A stretch of DNA of 64,000 nt from Tenacibaculum finnmarkense genomovar ulcerans (lineage in GTDB: Bacteria > Bacteroidota > Bacteroidia > Flavobacteriales > Flavobacteriaceae). Position 1 is the stretch's first letter, and each line of letters starts with the position of its first letter. Below are positions 62,481 to 64,000 of the stretch, piece by piece. The notes under the pieces are model-generated. The model had not been told where the DNA came from and did not search any database. It saw nothing but the letters and a program-made list of their open reading frames with translations. The stretch is taken from the NCBI RefSeq assembly GCF_900239495.1, contig NZ_OENE01000015.1:172300-236299 (forward strand). The letters are read 5' to 3'. The position numbers and the translations under genes are program-made.

Positions 62481-63104
62481 CTACAACAACTTCAAAAAAT
62501 CACTCCTATCAATTTCACGAGCACCTAAACTTTCTAGGTGTTCGTTATGAACTTGGCAATCTATTAATTTATATCCGCAGTTTTTAGCCAAATGAATAAA
62601 CGCTACTTTACTCATATTACTTGCTTTACTAAACATACTTTCGCCACAAAAAACACCATTTTTTAAATCGATACCATACAAACCAGCTACTAAAATATCA
62701 TCTTGCCAAACTTCTATCGATTTTGCAATTCCTTTATCATGTAAATTAATGTAGGCATTTTCCATATCGTCGGTAATCCAAGTTCCTAATTGGTCGTTTC
62801 TGTCGATATGACGGCAATTAAAAATAACTTCTCGAAAAGCTTTATTTTCTGTAATTACAAAATTCTCTTTTCGTAAAACCTGTTTCATCGATTTTGAAAC
62901 TCTCACCTGATCAGGAAATAAAACCATGCGCTGTGGTGGCGCATACCAAACAATTGGCTCGCCTTCATTAAACCATGGAAAAATTCCATTTTTGTACGCA
63001 AACTCCAAACGTTCTGCCGATAAATCGCCTCCAAATGCCAAAACACCTTCTTCATTTGCAAATTCATAGGGCGGAAATACTATTTCTTCAGGTAACCAAA
63101 TCAT
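62481..63104 (-). CDS. aat: Leucyl/phenylalanyl-tRNA-protein transferase
   Basis: 207 residues, the usual size. Signatures FPPYEFANEEGVLAFGGDLS, NGIFPWFNEGEPIVWYAPP, the central CRHIDRNDQLGTWITDDM and GVFCGESMFSKASNMSK are all present. It attaches Leu or Phe to proteins with N-terminal Arg or Lys, marking them for the ClpS/ClpAP N-end rule pathway; acts in the cytoplasm. Single gene, divergent from the FAD oxidoreductase. Confidence 0.95.
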   Translation of the reverse strand: MIWLPEEIVFPPYEFANEEGVLAFGGDLSAERLEFAYKNGIFPWFNEGEPIVWYAPPQRMVLFPDQVRVSKSMKQVLRKENFVITENKAFREVIFNCRHIDRNDQLGTWITDDMENAYINLHDKGIAKSIEVWQDDILVAGLYGIDLKNGVFCGESMFSKASNMSKVAFIHLAKNCGYKLIDCQVHNEHLESLGAREIDRSDFLKLL

Positions 63105-63260
63105 CTAAAAAAAATTATAACGATTAATAAACAGCACAAATATAATGTAGTTATCAGCAGTAAAAATCAAAAAACAAGAACCTTCGGATGATTTTTTTAT
63201 TTTTTAAACAAGCACTTGTCAAAATAAGAAGCTATCTATTAAAATCTATATTATTTTGCA

Positions 63261-63268
63261 TAATTTTG
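63261..63268 (+). promoter_or_regulatory. -7 element 4 bp before the FAD oxidoreductase ATG
   Basis: TAATTTTG fits TAnnTTTG and ends 4 nt before the ATG at 63273; a near-leaderless mRNA is implied. No TTG partner seen. Confidence 0.4.
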
Positions 63269-63272
63269 CAAA

Positions 63273-64000
63273 ATGGTAAAAGAACTTCAACTACGCGTTA
63301 ATTTAATAGAAGAAAAGAAAGCTGATATTTTAAAACAGAAAGCTTCTAGAAAATTAGGAATCGCGATTTCAGATATAACTACGGTAAAAGTATTGCGTAA
63401 ATCAATCGATGCACGTAAAAAAGACGTGATTTTTAATTATAAAGTAGCCGTTTATGTAAACGAGCCTTTGCCTGATACGCCTGATTATGTTTTTGAATAT
63501 CAAGATGTTTCTAATGCTAAGGAAATACATATTATTGGTTTTGGCCCTGCGGGAATGTACGCCGCACTTCGTTGTATTGAATTAGGATACAAGCCGATTG
63601 TTTTAGAACGTGGTAAAAATGTCCAAGATCGTCGTAGAGATTTACGTGCTATTAATCAAGAGCATTTTGTAAATGAAGATTCTAATTACTGTTTTGGCGA
63701 AGGTGGTGCAGGAACCTATTCTGACGGAAAATTATATACCAGAAGTTTAAAACGTGGTGATGTTCGCCGAATATTTGAAAATTTAGTGTATCATGGAGCT
63801 GCACAAGATATTTTAATTGATGCACATCCACATATTGGAACTAATAAATTGCCTAAAATTATTCAGAATATCCGTGAGAATATTATAAAATACGGTGGTG
63901 AAGTTCATTTTGAAACTCGTGTTACCGATTTTGTGATTAAAAACAGTAAATTACAGGCTATTCGATTAAAAAACGGCAATGAAATGACGGTTAATTCTGT
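63273..64000 (+). CDS. FAD-dependent oxidoreductase (COG2509-like), 5-prime part
   Basis: The frame begins at MVKELQLRVNLIEEKK and runs off the right edge (242 full codons visible). An N-terminal RNA-binding-like region (about 1-80, with SRKLGIAISDITTVKVLRKS) precedes the FAD dinucleotide motif GFGPAG (89-94) and VLERGKNVQDRRRD, then CFGEGGAGTYSDGKLYTR, typical of the uncharacterised FAD-dependent dehydrogenases of COG2509. The reaction is unknown. C-terminal half outside the window. Confidence 0.85.
   Translation, partial: MVKELQLRVNLIEEKKADILKQKASRKLGIAISDITTVKVLRKSIDARKKDVIFNYKVAVYVNEPLPDTPDYVFEYQDVSNAKEIHIIGFGPAGMYAALRCIELGYKPIVLERGKNVQDRRRDLRAINQEHFVNEDSNYCFGEGGAGTYSDGKLYTRSLKRGDVRRIFENLVYHGAAQDILIDAHPHIGTNKLPKIIQNIRENIIKYGGEVHFETRVTDFVIKNSKLQAIRLKNGNEMTVNS

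Overview
The window is AT-rich chromosomal DNA of a Bacteroidota bacterium, most likely a marine member of the Flavobacteriaceae (Tenacibaculum/Polaribacter-like, but the genus is a guess). The reasons are Bacteroidota-type promoters (TTG, about 19-21 nt, TAnnTTTG) in front of several tRNAs and genes, poor Shine-Dalgarno sequences, a PafA-type phosphatase, GIN-domain, PspC and DUF4870 proteins, a SigZ-type sigma factor and a split PDH complex. No plasmid, phage structural, integrase, transposase or CRISPR gene was seen.

Layout. 1-5.2 kb: end of an amidohydrolase, an FKBP lipoprotein, a very short Cys-rich peptide followed by a SigZ-like sigma factor, tRNA-Tyr/Lys, an MlaF/MlaE transporter pair and a PafA-like phosphatase. 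5.4-14.0 kb: type I restriction-modification locus 1, all on the minus strand (half-size HsdS, HsdM, HsdS, DinD, HsdR, YgjP-like metallopeptidase). 14.0-15.0 kb: repeats and tRNA-Arg/Pro/Ser. 15-38 kb: mostly core genes (7TM-HD phosphodiesterase, thiolase, NlpC/P60 peptidase, TPR protein, gyrA, clpC, TlpA-like lipoprotein, a DUF4870-PadR-PspC operon, DUF445, VanX-like dipeptidase, pdhA, pdhC, aroC). 38.5-48.1 kb: type I locus 2 (HsdM, HsdS, an AlbA_2/Schlafen-type regulator, HsdR, YgjP-like metallopeptidase), bounded by two direct repeats of about 175 bp that each carry a complete tRNA-Ser(UGA). 48-60.6 kb: two poorly known membrane/lipoproteins, a GIN-domain protein, a YgiQ radical SAM protein and three exported hydrolases (M61, DUF5117-type zinc protease, S15/CocE). 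60.8-62.3 kb: a compact XRE - DUF3800 - small nuclease-like operon. 62.5-64 kb: aat and the start of an FAD-dependent oxidoreductase.

Two families of intergenic repeats recur. One is a 230-350 bp MITE-like element with TIRs and strong internal hairpins (six copies, one truncated). The other is a 95 bp hairpin element (three copies, each close to a MITE copy). MITE copies lie at the edges of both restriction loci.

Best candidates for something undescribed: the XRE-DUF3800-nuclease-like operon; the 37-residue peptide with 12 cysteines in front of a Cys-tailed SigZ; and the tRNA-Ser-bounded restriction cassette, which carries its own regulator and two multi-half-site operators.
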